Assembly: GCA_026008535.1 (NCBI GenBank)
Contig: BRKX01000018.1
Span: 16,500,088 to 16,564,087 of the forward strand
Direction: 5' to 3'
Length of the DNA stretch: 64,000 nucleotides
Source of the DNA: Perilla frutescens
Taxonomy: Eukaryota; Streptophyta; Magnoliopsida; Lamiales; Lamiaceae
In this document: positions 47,440 to 61,100 of the stretch, piece after piece
Layout of the letters: each line of letters starts with the position of its first letter
Numbering within the stretch: the stretch's first letter is position 1
Program-made: the position numbers and the translations under genes
The notes under the pieces: generated by a model
Database searches by the model: none
Told to the model about the DNA's origin: nothing
The model's input: only the letters and a program-made list of their open reading frames with translations

Positions 47440-50400
47440 GTTTTTGTCTTACCATTGCAAATTAAAGCCAAATTGAAAATTTGACGAACAAGGACATCGG
47501 GAGTCGAGAAAAGACGAAGAAAATGAAGGACAAACAAGAACATTTCTCAAACTTGACCCCAGAACGCGAGTTCCTTGGGTCGCGCCTGAGGAAGAGTCCA
47601 AATGTGACCTCAAAATGCGACCAAAATGTCGCGCTAAAGAAGCTTCAGAGACGATTTTCTTTGTATGAAGCGCGAGTATCCCGAGTCGCGCCCCATACCA
47701 TTGCCAAACGTGACAGTGAAATGTGACCCTTCTCAGGTCGCGCCTCATAGCACCGTACAACGCGAGGTCAAAACACGATGAAAAGCCCACGTTTCGGAGC
47801 TTCAGAGACGTGATTTTCTTTATTTCAAACTCGACCCTAAAGCGTGACCTATTGAGGTCGTGCCTCACTACACGGTGAAGCTCAAGCATGAAACGCGACC
47901 CCCCTGTGGTCGCGGTCCGAGCAAAGGGATCCGACTTTTTACTCCACTTGACTTTTAAAACTTTGAATTATTGGCTCTATTACTACACGATTTTTGGGGG
48001 AAGCCCTTATACTTCTTCATAACAAAAACACAAACTTTTGAGAGAGAATAAGAGGAAGAGGAAAAAAGGGAAGCTTCCATCTATCTTGAAGAATCAAACC
48101 AAGAGATTGAAGAGGAGTTGTCGCCATCGGCGGCTTTAATTCATTTGCAATTTTCCACACTCAAATCTTAGCCAAGAATTAGGAAATTAATACCATAATC
48201 TTCCTCTCACTCCTTAGATTGTAGTTGCACAAGATTCCATTTGAATAGTCGTTTGGATTCCATAATCTTCCTCTCACTCATTAGACTTACTGTCCCGCCG
48301 CCATGTGCCGCAGCCAACTTGCAGTGCAATTTCTAGCCCCAACTTTATACCATTTTGAAGCTCTCCTTACAGGCTACACATATCTAGCTCTCGATCATAT
48401 ATCAAAATTCATTAGCTTGGCCGAAATCATGTCTAAAGGTGGTGCAAAAATGTTGTCAAACGTCAAAGTGTGTTGTTGTTGCTAATTCGACTGCACGTTT
48501 CTAGCTTTTTCAATTATCAAAAGTTATCACTCTATAGACGGTAAGAAATCTCTCTTTATGATCTATTCACTCATGATTTCAGTTCATAATTTAGACATTA
48601 TTTGATCTATCATTTTTACGTCGAAAGTTGACTGAAAACCATCGTTGAATGTCGATGTCTGCTACAGCCGCTGCTTCGATGGCACATTTTCGACCTTTTT
48701 TCATTTGATGAATTGCTTCATATTATACATGGTTAGAAACTCTCTGCATGTTCTTTATGTTCATGTATTTTAATTCACGTTTGGAGTCGTTTCATCCCAC
48801 AATTTATGAAACAAAGATAGGACTTTTTTCTTTCAAAAATCTGGAAAATTGAACCTATTTGAGCTTGAATCTCTTCCTGTTTTCAGTTTTTTTATGTTCA
48901 CTAGTGTTATATTAATGATAATTGATGACTTTGGGAGGGGGGGTAGAGCTTAAGTTTTGGATGGATTTAAAACATGAATATGATATTCAATTTTTTAAAT
49001 TTGAGCTAAACTATGAATAAGTTTTGTTTCCAGGCTGTTTTATTTACTTTCAAAGTTAAGGGGTTAGTTTGCAAATTTGGAAAATATAGGGGCGAACTAT
49101 TGAGAATTAGACCAAAGTTTGATCCAAACTAAAAATATTAAAAATATGATTTTCCTCCAAATCTTTCGAAATAATAAATACTTGGTCCAACATGTTATCA
49201 AATAATCCTTTTTTAATGTGTGAAAACCTTTCAGAAGTAATCTAAAAGTTGGTTATAATGTGAATTAGTATTTTTCTCGATTTTCGTTCCATCAAGTCTA
49301 TTTTATTTCCGAATGACTACAAAATTTAGGGGAACATATAAGAATATATTTGTGACCTATAAGTATAAGATTTTTTCATAAATGCTCATTATTTATGTGA
49401 GTCGAAGACCAATGGGTCATGTTGGGCCCAAAATATTAATTAGGTCTGTTAAGCTTTGATGACTTCCATATGAGCCCAAGTTTTATGAGAAGCGTAATTT
49501 AAGCCTGTATCTATGTCATAGAATAAGTTTTGGGTTGCCATGTCAATGCTAAGAGGTAGTTCTCCTTGTAGCTTGTAGACCATGTATGAGAATATCCAAC
49601 TTAGAAACTATCGAGAACATGATAAAGACTTCAGCTATTATTAGCTATAAGGTAGGTTTTGCTAACTACCTTTGTTTTTACAATGCTTTCATCCATAAAT
49701 GATTTATAACTATTTTTGCTATTCGTGGATATGATTTGACATGCATGATGAATTGAAGCATTGTCAATTCCATTGAAAGATAGTTATGTGATCACATAAG
49801 GTCTGTATCCACGCATGGTCTTTAGCGCATTGACTTTTGAATAAATATATATATTCTTAAGCGCATTGATATGAGAATGTATATTGAATTTCTCACTTTT
49901 GAATAACTATTCTTAAGCGCATGGGCATCTGAATGAATATTGATTTATTGGATTTTGAATAAATATTCTTAAGCGTATTGACATGATTAAAAAGATTGGT
50001 TTAATGGATTTGATATAATAAATCTTTACATGTGTATGGATGAACAGGATGAGCCCACTGAGTATTTTCTGGCACTCAGTCCATGTTTTCTAAAATATTT
50101 TTCAGGTACGAGGTGATGCAGGCAGCTGAAGTGGACATGTGGGTTCTTTAAGCTTTTGACTGTGCTAAAAATTATATTTTGAATGTTGAATGTTGACTTT
50201 GGTCAATATTTTATCGTATTATGCTTTCGCTGAATATTATGAATATTTAAGATTATTAAAATCTTACATGTTCCGCCGCTATGTTAGAATCTTTCAAAAT
50301 GTTAGACTTTCAATATTGACTAGCCGTTTGTGAAATATGTCTGTGATTGGTTGTTTGAAAAGTCTTCCCAGACGATGATTGATGATTGATAGATTTTATT

Positions 50401-50511
50401 TCTAAGAAAATTACCATAAAAATATTTTCTTTTTAAAAGTAAAATGGTTATGAAATTATAAAATTTGTTTAATCTTATGTAGCGTCTCGAATTTCCGAAA
50501 TTGGGGCGTTA
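47440..50511 (+). repeat. LTR-like segment, probably Ty3/gypsy, perhaps solo
   Basis: No gene frame. The left part (47500-47930) is rich in GCGACC, GTCGCG and GAGTCGCGCC words and contains the block GCTTCAGAGACG...GATTTTCTTT twice (near 47642 and 47799). It ends with a hairpin TGTAGCGTCTCGAATTTC / GAAATTGGGGCGTTACA at 50476-50511, a form I know from ends of plant gypsy LTRs. No primer site follows 50511, so it would be a 3' or solo LTR. The left boundary is a guess and no target duplication was found. Confidence 0.45.
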
Positions 50512-50925
50512 CAAGTTCAGAACAGTTTGCACAACTTTTTCCATATTGTGTAGAGCATTAGAATATGGCATAACCACCTCAAATGGAGCTATAGAGTCTC
50601 CATCATCTAAAGAGCTTGCATTCTCAGACCTTTCACCCATATCACTGGACTTCAGTCTCTCAGATCTTCAGCGTTCTTCATCAGGAATTTGCTTCCTTTT
50701 GGAATAAGGCTTTCCGGTCTACTGAATCGAATTAGGGACCTCCTCCATGCTAACAATCTGATTTGCAGTCTTAGCCAACTCTCTAGCCTTTGCCACAGCC
50801 TCATCAAGACCCGAAGTCTCCTCCAAAATTGCAAAAGAATTCGAAACTTCCTCAGGTGCAGATTCAACTTGAGTAGGAGCAACATCTGCAGCTGAAGGAG
50901 TTGAAGCAACAGTTTGAGCCTTATT
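50512..50925 (-). pseudogene. Decayed coding fragment of unknown origin
   Basis: Read on the minus strand this is almost one open frame interrupted by two stops. It contains segments such as VASTPSAADVAPTQVESAPE, LDEAVAKARELAKTANQIVS and NASSLDDGDSIAPFEVVMPY. The amino-acid make-up (Ala, Glu, Ser, Val) and GC content differ from the AT-rich flanks. It lies exactly between two LTR-like hairpins. I do not recognise the family; a captured host exon or a retrotransposon-specific region are both possible. Confidence 0.5.
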
Positions 50926-51069
50926 GTAACGACCCGAATCTTTTTAAAATTGGTCGTTACCGTTTTATAAAGTGTGGTTCGAAAATATTATTTATTAGTG
51001 CATGTTAATTTAAAATATTTTGTTACGTTCCTATAAGTCGTGCCCGCATTATTATTTTTTTCATTTGCC

Positions 51070-51111
<42 letters not shown>

Positions 51112-52148
51112 CATCATCATCATCATCATCACTATTATTTTTTAGCTTAGTGAAAATTTTATATCTTTTGAAATTAAAATCTTTTACATAAGTTGATCCA
51201 TTTTCAAAGTTATTACATAGTATTATTACATTAAACAATTATATAAAAGTATACAATGTTTATTTAATTATTTATTTTATTTTTGTTAAATTAAATTGGG
51301 TTTTAAAGGTTTTAAAAGAAGTCATTTGAAAGATCTCTTTTTCATGTGAATAATGATATGAGAGTAAATATTTTTCCATAACATCATAGCATTTATTTAA
51401 GTTATTTCAACTTCATTAAAAAAAATAAATTTGAGAAATTAAATTGGTGACATTTTAGTTTTCTTTTTCACATGAATTGACAAAAATGTGAATTGAGAAA
51501 TTATAAAATATCTATTGCATTAATTTACATCTTTCATTTTCTTAAATAAAAATTAAATTTTGCTATTTAATTTGAGACCTTTCATTACCTCAAGTTTCAC
51601 TATAAATAGAAGCTTTTGTTTCATTGTAAAAACACAACAAACATTCATTTGTTTCAATCATTTTTTTTTTCATGCATAGCATTATGCATTGTGTGGGAGA
51701 AATAAGGTTAGGGAGAGAGAAGATGTGAGAGGAAAATGTGAGAGAGTGAGTGATCATTTTTATTTTTAATCTAAATTGTTGGGGTTGATTTTTCTAAAAG
51801 AGGGTTTGTGAGAAAGAAATGGTTATTTTTTTTCCAATAAAGAGATAGAAAGATAAGTTTATTTATTTGTGGAGGAGATTAGTTGGGTTTGAAAATATAA
51901 AAGTCATGCATCATTTTATTCATTTCATTAAACTCTTCATTTATTTATTTATTTAAATAAATTTAATTTTATGTAAAATAGTATTTATTCTATTTATCTT
52001 AATTATTTATTATAATTAATAATATTGATAGGCGGCGCGGGTGGACCTAACTTGTTATAGAACGGAAATCACCTCTGCGCATCGACTGTATACGTGAGAG
52101 GGATGAAGTGAACACATCAGGAAGTCTTGGCGAATCCGAGGTCTTTAA
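50926..52148 (+). repeat. Second LTR-like segment
   Basis: Starts with the hairpin TGTAACGACCCGAATC...AAAATTGGTCGTTACC (50926-50962), similar in design to the one ending at 50511. It contains a (ATT)n/(CAT)n tract (51071-51130) and ends in a GC-richer block (GGCGGCGCGGGTGGACCTAA, near 52032) of a kind common in gypsy LTRs. A MITE begins at 52149, so the right border is lost. Assignment is tentative. Confidence 0.4.
51071..51130. repeat. (ATT)n followed by (ATC)n microsatellite
   Basis: About thirteen ATT units run into about seven ATC units, ending at ATCACTATT. Confidence 0.9.
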
Positions 52149-52616
52149 GGGTGGTTGCAACAATAAACCCAGAAAAAAGCAACTCTAATAATGTCACATC
52201 AAAAGTTTAAACCCACCAACTTTTTTAAACAAATTTCTACAATCATAAACTTAAAAAGCAACTCTATCTTGGTCCCACCATTACACATCATATATACATA
52301 CATATGTCATATACGATAATATATTTATTTATTTATATTATTCACTTATATATTTAATTTAATTTAATAAATATACACATACTGTATATGAAAATTATTA
52401 AAATTTACGAATAAATTATGAAAATTATTTTAATAATAATATAAAAATATAATTCAACATACATTACAATAATAATAAATGATACACCAAATTAATACAA
52501 CATCACAATAATATAAGAAAATACTAACAATGTAAGAAAACACTATGCAATAGGAATAATAATAATTGATACTACAAATTAATACAACATTACAGTAAAA
52601 ATTGAAAAAATAATAT

Positions 52617-52671
<55 letters not shown>

Positions 52672-52898
52672 CAACGTATAAAAGAGGAAGAAAGAGGAGA
52701 GATGAGGGTGGCGGAAGAGAGATGATGAATGAGAGAGAGAAATAAATAAAAAAAATGACGGGACCCATATTTTCTGAATCAAACCAACTTGGAACAGTTG
52801 AACTCCAGTTTAAAAATAAAACACAATTTTGTTTGTAATGATTTTCAAAACTAGTTTGATTTTCAAAGCTAAAAAAAGTGCTCCCATTGCAAGCACCC
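52149..52898. mobile_element. Tourist-like MITE, third family
   Basis: The left end GGGTGGTTGCAA and the reversed right end GGGTGCTTGCAA differ at one base of twelve. TAA flanks both (52146-52148 and 52899-52901). The interior is AT-rich and includes (TA)15 followed by (GA)n at about 52620-52671. No transposase is encoded. Confidence 0.78.
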
Positions 52899-52969
52899 TA
52901 ACGCAGACGCATAAGAACCGCCATGCAAAGCGTTATGGTGTGTGTTTTTGCAATCAAGCCTCAATTAAT

Positions 52970-53470
52970 AATTGGATAAGAACAAGAGTTGTCAAGAAGG
53001 TCATTTACAAAATAAGGAGACTCGACCCAACAATATGAGTTTGAAAACGCACGAGCAGCCCTATCTAAACGATTTGTCATAATATTGGCCGAACGATGAA
53101 CTAAATTAAGTGAAAAATTAGGAAAACTAAAAAATAAATCCCGACAAGAAGAAATAAGATTACCAAACTCAAACTGATCAAGATCAAATAAACGGATGCT
53201 ATCATGCACAAGCTTGGAATCCATCTCAAACACAATCTTCACCATTTTCAAATTCTTAATCTAAGAAAGCACCTTATTTAATCCCAGAGCCTCACTTTCT
53301 TCCACACAAACTTGGCAAACACCCCATTTTCATCCCTAACCACCATTCCAAAGCTCATCTCATTTGAATTTCAAAGAAAGATTCGTCAACATTCACTTTC
53401 ATAAAACCGGTTGGGGGTTTATGCAATTCCCCACAAGAATTACATATTGCACTCCCCCATAGAGCCTATC
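52970..53470 (-). pseudogene. LINE-type RNase H domain remnant
   Basis: On the minus strand, fragments such as KPPTGFMKVNVDESF, FEMDSKLVHDSI and FSLNLVHRSANIMTNRLDRA match the RNase H-like tail (RVT_3 type) found at the end of plant non-LTR retrotransposon polyproteins and in related free-standing copies. The D of NVDESF and the D of EMDSK can be seen. Frameshifts and stops break it near 53290-53380. No reverse transcriptase is present here, so it is a 3' fragment. Confidence 0.7.
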
Positions 53471-53687
53471 TAACCTAACAAACAAGGTGCACACCATTTG
53501 ACCAAGAACTCCTAAAAATAACTAAGCCATTCCCTTAAAAAAATGCCAAATTAAGTGATTGTCAATAGAAAGTAATTGCGGATCTTTTTATTGTTTGGTT
53601 TTCATGGAACTGCGAGTTTGAGATACATTTATTTATAGTTAATATATAATGACAATATTGTTAGTAATTAAATAAATAATGGCAATT

Positions 53688-53757
53688 AAATCTTGAAAAC
53701 AACTGTTTCTCTATATCAAAATCTTTATCGATTGTGATAACTTTTTTTTTTTATTTA
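53688..53757 (+). repeat. Duplicated segment, copy B, left part
   Basis: Matches 41307-41372 and is cut by the MULE. Its last nine bases (53749-53757, TTTTATTTA) are the left target duplication. Confidence 0.85.
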
Positions 53758-54006
53758 GGGTGATTCTATCAACACCACCACTTTTTCTCAATGCACCACA
53801 ATTGCTCCACACATCACGATTTTTTTCTTTTTTTTTCACTTTTTCTCAATGCACGACACACAATGTCAATTTTACCCTTTCTCTTAAAAATAATATATTA
53901 TTTAATTAAAACATTAAAATTATTAACTTAAATAAAATGAAAAGAAATAATATCTGATTTCCAAACATCCATGAAGAGTGAAGACATACGAATAGCGAAG
54001 AAATGA

Positions 54007-57000
54007 ATGATAAGAAGAAAAAAAGGAGTGAAGACACCGAATCTATCGAAAGGTGATTTTTCAAAATTTTGGAGCAACGGCAGCATCATAGAATCTTCAA
54101 ACCTCATGGATTCCATCGAAAATTTGACCCCCATTGAACCTTTTGGTAAGTTTTTTAGGTTTTTTTGTTACTCATTTAATTTCTTAATTTTGATTTAAGT
54201 TTTGTAAGTTTCGATCTTAAGGAATTTGGGAATTTGTATAACTTGCTTTGAACTTAAACCTAGAATTAATAAATTTGTTGAATTTGTTTGCTGTAATGAT
54301 CTGATGAACTTAAACGATTGAATTTGGGAGAAAATCATTGTGATTTAATTTGGACTGTATATTGTTGATTGATTTCCTAGACAATCGAAAAATAGAATAG
54401 TGAACTAAATGTGTGTAGTTTGAAAAACAGTTTGTCAAATGCATTTTGATAAGTTCAACCATTTTGTTTTTCGAATAGACTTTGAAAAGTCAATTTTCGA
54501 TCCTTGAACTGACTGTTTGGAAACATATTGTTCGAAGTAACTCTGTAGAATTTGGCAAATAGTTTTTCAAACTCATTCAGTACTGATAAAATTGTACTAA
54601 CATCTCTTTTAAAATATTTCAGCATCAACTTATCGAAGGAGACCCACCGCGTCTGCAAGGAGACAATGTGCAGAACGCAATAAGGCATTACACATTCAAA
54701 ATGCTCAACAAGAAAGATTGGATAATATGTCTAATGAGGAAAGAGTGGAGGAGAATATAGAGAATGAAGATGCTGATGATATCAATCAAGAGAATGAAGG
54801 TGTTGATGATATTATTGATGATGATGAGATACTGAGATGGCTATTTTCGGGGGGGGACCCAATGATCATTCAATACTGTCTAGCTTTCGAACACATGTTG
54901 CTGCGGTGATTTGGGTTGGTAATGAAAGAGACATTCTCAAATGTCACTGTCTCACCACCAGATTTTTAAAATGGAAATGTGATTTAAGTAGTAAAGTATG
55001 ACGGGCATTGATTAGACGATCTGGGTTACTTCTTCTTAGAAAGATACAAAGGGCCAAACAGAAATCTCATCACGGTCTTTTTAAAGATGTGGCATCCAAA
55101 GACAAACTCATTCCATTTTCCTTTTGGTGAGATGGCCATCACATTATATGATGTACATTGCATTACTACATGAAGACCAATCCAGTTTGTGGGTGAGGAT
55201 ATAGGAGTCAGACAACCAATTATTCGTCATTTGTTAGTTGTGTCTGCTGCTAAGGCCAATGTTGTGGTGAGTGAGAAGTCTGGATTCTCAATCAAGCTTA
55301 AATGGTTGTTGGACACTTTCGGTAGTCGTACAGAAATTGATGATTCTACTATTGCACTATATGCATCGAGAGCATATTTAGTATATATTTTGGCATGTAC
55401 ACTTTTTTTGCAGACAAAAGTGGTGACTAAGTAAACGCTCAATACTTGAGATTGTTTGAGGACCCCAATGAGTTTGGGGAGTATGCTTGGGGTGTTGCGG
55501 CATTAGCATTTCTGTATAGATGACAGATTGGTTTATCATCTCGAGTTGGCGTACGACAGATATCTAGATACTTGACATTGTTGGAGGTAATTTATACATG
55601 TCTCTCTATACTTTAATGTCTTAAATGTCTCTGTTATTAATTTGTTTAATTTGTTCAGTCAATACCTCTTGTCCCGTTACATCCCATGACTGCAAGAAGA
55701 GAAAAGAAGCATGGGCAATATCGTGTCGTTTGGGGTATTGACGCGCGGTTATTTTACGCTCAAAATATATTTGTAACTCATGTGCCCCCATCGAGCATAG
55801 TTAGCTTATGAGTACGGGTCGATCCCATGGAGAGCTGATGTGATTCCACCTTCGGGTCACCAATCACTAAAGGGGGTTGATTTGTGTTGTCACCTTACTG
55901 AAATATATCTGCAAAAATAAACTAAAGGGAATATCAAATAAAAAAAAGTTCCGGCATTTGAACTAGAATATGATTTAGGTTTAATTCACTCAATCATGGG
56001 CACACTGATTTTTCTGCATTACTAAGTCACCTAGTTATGGAGACCGGATTCATCACTACGTCTTCTCATTCATCCATTCAGTATAGGTTTAAAAATGATT
56101 CCTCATCGATTAAATTCCTAACCTATCACCCACCCCCAGTTCTCTAAAGAGATGTAAATGAATAGGCAGCAATGTGCCCTAGATGAACCCAAGTTTGTTT
56201 GTATTTACTGATTCCTTGTGTACCACAACAACCTACCGATTTTTCTAATTAGAATATGAATAAACACACAGTCACAATTTGCCAATTCAATTAATATTGG
56301 TGTGCCATCCACAACTAAAGAGTGATCAGCCAGACTAGTCATGTTAAACACGCAATCACTTGAAACAAGATAAAAAATCGGAAGAAATAATTTATGCAGT
56401 AATATGCCCACACGGCCTCGTGAGTCCAGAATTTTACCTAAACCATTATCTATCGTTCAAATACTGGAAATGGAAATCTAGCTACTCATGCAAGATGGAA
56501 ATAAACTTGCAAAAATTAAAGACATAATTATAAAAAAATAACTTACTGAATTAATAAGCAAAAAGACTCAACTCCAACATTGAGCATCAAAACAGTCCCT
56601 ACGTCCCGAAGGCATAAGGCCTCTTGGCTTGTTCTTGTTGTCGTGGCAGCTTCAAAAGTAAAAACAGAATGGAAAGTAAAGTGCATAAATTAAAGATTTT
56701 ATCTGACTGTGTCTAGCTCCCGTTTTTAGAAAATGAACTTGTTTAAATAGAGTATAATCCGAAATCAAATTCTCCTATAGATGGGGGTCTTCAACTACTT
56801 CCGGGATCGGTGTGCCCTCTCTACAAGACTGGATAAACCTTATCTAGTGGGTTGTTGATCAAATCCCGCTTTTACAGGGATTCCTTCTTATCTTTTCAGC
56901 CTATTCCCTTCAAGCATTCTTTCCTTGCACAAACTCTTTTCGGACTGGCCTCTATTGTTCACGTCTCTCTCCACTCAACTGTATTCTAAGAATTCCGCAT

Positions 57001-57660
57001 GTGCCCTCTCCAAGCCTTAGTCGAATCTGTACGAGCAATGTGGGGCACGACATTATCTAGTCATCTTTATTCGTATCTGGTATACCCATTCCACCTCCCG
57101 AATGTTGGATGATGCTGAAGAAGTTCCCGAGTGCCTCTAAGTGTTGTTTATGGTGTTGAAATATGCATGAAATATTAGGCATAATGCCTCTTTCACCAAA
57201 TTCGACCTGTGAAATATCCTTGATCGCTTCCCTGGTTCTTTTCGACTCAAAAACGACTAAAAATGACATTAATAATGACTAAAATGCCTAGAAAAATACA
57301 AAAGAAATGGACTTGTCGGGTGTACTTGCACAACTATTTGATTAACGAGATAGTCATAAATTATTTGCAGATCGTCGAGACTTAGTGGTGACCCCTCCTT
57401 GGCAGTGCACACCAGAGTACATCACATGGTTTTATTCTATTTCACATCATATTGTCGATCCTGACATTCATAAACAGTGAGGACTACATACTTCTTCACC
57501 CTGGGAAGGCTATAAAATTGGAGCTGATTACTTAGAACTTGTGTTGACACGATGGAGGACTAATGATGTTGACTTATCACTTGACATTGTCATGCGTCAG
57601 GTCGAATCTGTTCATAAGTACCTATGTCTCCAATATCAACAACAGAGTAAGTGTCCAAGC
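54007..57660 (+). pseudogene. Plant mobile domain (PMD) gene of the MULE, broken
   Basis: Exon 1, 54007-54145, joins exon 2 from 54623 in phase (TTTG|GTAAGT, TTTCAG|CATC). Exon 2 has a basic start (STYRRRPTASARR), then an acidic run. The PMD follows in another frame: SILSSFRTHVAAVIW, then FHFPFGEMAITLYDV, KLKWLLDTFG and YASRAYLVYIL. A one-base shift occurs at a run of eight G (about 54849-54856) and stops lie near 54999 and 55171. A 1.6-kb insertion interrupts the 3' half before the last recognisable part (about 57366-57650, TPPWQCTPEYITWFYSISHH). The MAIN/MAIL1 family shares this domain; host members act in gene silencing and meristem maintenance. Confidence 0.75.
55795..57365. repeat. Interspersed repeat inserted into the PMD pseudogene
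   Basis: PMD coding similarity stops near 55790 and resumes near 57366. The intervening DNA has a repeat-like left edge (TACGGGTCGATCCCATGG) and right edge (GGACTTGTCGGGTGTACTTG) and no coding frame. I could not identify terminal repeats or a target duplication, so the borders are approximate. Confidence 0.5.
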
Positions 57661-58158
57661 TCATAAATTTGTTGGATATTTAGGATATGATTTATGTTGG
57701 ATGTGTTGGATATTCTTAGATATAATTTATGTTGGATGTGTTGGTTATTTTGGATATAATTTATGTTGGTTATTTTGGATATAATTTATGTTGGATGTGT
57801 ACTGGATATTTTGCATTGGATATTCTAGATATATTCATATTAGTTGTATTGGATGTGTTGGATAGTTTGGTTCGAAAAATGCATCTTTGAATACTATTAT
57901 TTGGGTTCAGAAATTAATTGTTTAGATCAATATATGGGCATTCAAAAAACAGTTCTTCGATCTGCACTTTCTCAGTTTGAAAAATATATTTTCTGAATAA
58001 ACACAATTCATGTTATGTACCTAAAAAATAAATGTGAAAAATAATATGTGAAAAAATAAATCTCGAACAAACACAAGTTGATAAGTTACAAGTCAATACA
58101 TGTGAAAAAATAAATTAAGAAATTCACAATACACCAATAATATAAGCTATATAAGTTC

Positions 58159-61100
58159 TTAGGTGCACTTTTCACCACTAATATTTGTAATAATTTTTTC
58201 CCATCCAGCTGTGCAATCATTACGGTATTTTTTCCACTGAAGTGTAATAGGAGAAAATGGATGACCTAGAGTTAGCAATACCTAAAAGAAAAACATACTA
58301 AGATTAGTTTTCATCAACCATTAGTAATAAACAAAACTAAAGGAAAGTGTAAGACTTACTCGAATAAAGTAGTTCACACATTTGGAATGCCCAATTTTCA
58401 CCAAGGCAATGCAAATACACTTTGGATCAGATGGTGCTGCAGATGTCAATGGTAAAAATGTAGCGGGGTAACATCCTCCAATATCACCAATATGACATTG
58501 TAAATAGATGCAATCAAATGTCGCATGTCAGGTAAAACAAACCAATGATCCTTATCTGCGGTGTCACTAAAGCAATAAATTGCAGCCTCTATTATATCCC
58601 ATCGTCCGGTCTCTATAAAATATCTCTTCCACAACTCGGCATTCATTCTTAACTTGTTCAACATATCACAATGAACTCGACTCCAAGAACCCTCATTCCC
58701 AAACATTAAACTGGCAATTGTACGAAATCCACAATGACCGTTCAATTTAACATCATCAGTCTTCCCTATGTAGGGGTGATAAGCACATGGAATTTGATCA
58801 ATGTATGTAGTGAGTGGAAGATTCATATCACTATCTGTCTTGCGACGAATCACCTATAAATTAAGAAAATAATTAAAAATAAATATATGTATGAATAATA
58901 AATAAAAGAATTACACATTACATATAACTTTTATTTTTGTGGATGTGTCATGCTGAACATGACATTCGAGGTCTGATGTGTATCAAATAGGAATGCATTT
59001 TTCTCATTTGGTGAACAACTATCATTGATCAAGTCCGCATATTCAAATTCACTCTTATCACGTTTGGTTGAAGTGGGCTGTTTTGATTTTATATTTTTAA
59101 GTTAACCACGATCTTTGATTTGCACCTCCAGTTTAATCAGCGAAGTGATTGATGGATTTACAATTTCTCTAAATCTCTTTAACATCAACAACATTGCTGA
59201 TTCATCGGCATTTGTGAATTTATCATTCACTTCAGACCAAGTCTCTAACCAACGGTTCCCAATATCAGATCCTACATCGACTTTAACCCCTTCTAATGGC
59301 TCCATATCCAACTTCATCCAAAACTTATCCATTGTCTATATAGGGCTCTGATGTACGAACATGTTCATCAATTTCATGTGCACAAGGTAAATCACATTTT
59401 GTACGTATAACACAACCACATAATAAGGGGTTTACTCCATATTCACCCATACTTTTCATTTCTTCTAACACCTTATCCAACACCGCAATAGAAATCATAC
59501 CTCAAAGGAATTGGAATACGGGAGATTTATATTGATGTTGAACAACATTGATGCTCTTCTCAAATAAAGCTTTTATTGCATTGATGGACGTTTCTAGAAG
59601 ATCATGCATCTTCTCCCAACATGTCTCTAGGTTGCCCGTATTTGATCCAAGAAACTTCTTCAATTTAGCATGTTCACCCTCAACCCTATATTTATTAATA
59701 AATCTTAATAAATACACCAATTAAAAAAATATTCTGATAAAAAAATTGCAAGTTTTTATATAAAAAGTACTTGCAAGTTGTGGTATTGTCAAAATGCATT
59801 ACTTTATTTGTCTAACGGTTGAAAAACCTTTCTTTGTATGGATGGATCCAATGGGTCATGGCATATTTCACAACAACAGGATGAGTGGAATAGTCATTCT
59901 CAAATCTCATGAGTAGTTCATTATACCGATCTTCTGTATCAGCTAACAGTATCATATTCCAGGCACTAAGAAATGAATCTCATTGATCTTTGGTACGAAA
60001 TTTCTTCTTACAATTGGCGGAAATGTTTTTATTGATATGTCACTGACATAAAAAATGACGAGAAATAGGGAAAACTATCTCAATTCCATTCATCAATGCA
60101 AGTTCACGATCGATTACAATCACAGTAGGCAAGTTTCTTTGGTCCATCAACCCTTTCAACACGGTCAGTGCCCATGTGTAATTATCTTCTTTCTCGAACT
60201 CTAAATAAGCACATATAATGGAGAATGCCATGTTTGTTGAGGTAATACCAACTATTTCAAACAACGGTAGTCTGTACCGATTTGTCTTATAAGTGCAATC
60301 CATCAATAAAACATTAGGAAAAGCCCGAAGCAAGTTCACGCTTTTTGGGTGAGCATAGAACATATCATTTATGGTGTCAGTTTGTTGACATCTCCTTGTA
60401 TATTGATAGCAACCATACTCCTCCAATTTCCCCAAAAAATATTACATTTGTGATCAACCAGCATGCTCTGCATATCTTTGCCTATGACGGATATTGTAGA
60501 TTGTCTTAATCGTTGATTTTGTGAAAAGTTCTTCTACAGCACCGCTAGTATTTGCTTTGGTCGTGAATGAGAGCTCGACATACTAGCCACCAAGCTCTCT
60601 TCCTCAGATGATAACCGACCAGCATATGCATGACCCTTCAAACACTGTCCTAATACATGATTATGATAGCCACAAACCACGTGTAAATACCATTGGGAAA
60701 TCTTTGGAACATAGTGACCTATTAAGTGAAAAGGACATCCACATATTTTTTGTCCCAATTTCCCTCTTCTATATACCCTTTTTAACAGTTTTTTTCATCT
60801 GCTTCTTCTAAATTTTCTTCTATAGCATCATAAATTTGCGGCATAATTTTCTTTTTCATATCACGGTAATGTCCACTTCGTTCACAAGCTAATACCAAAC
60901 GAGGAAGTCTCTTTTCACTCCCAATTTTTGAACAATGAACGACTACAATAATTCTAATTGGAATAGCTCTCTCACGCGCCCAATGGATCAATTCATCCCG
61001 AGAATCAAATAAGTTCATTGTGGTGAATACATCTTGATAATCAGGAAGTAATTCATGATTCAATGGGCCAGCTACACTGCTCTCCATAAATTCCTACAAA

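Noticed and set aside
47481..47889. Open frames on both strands over the GCGACC-rich block (47449-47889)
   Set aside because: The block is internally repetitive and LTR-like; the translations show no family and the frames arise from repeat composition.
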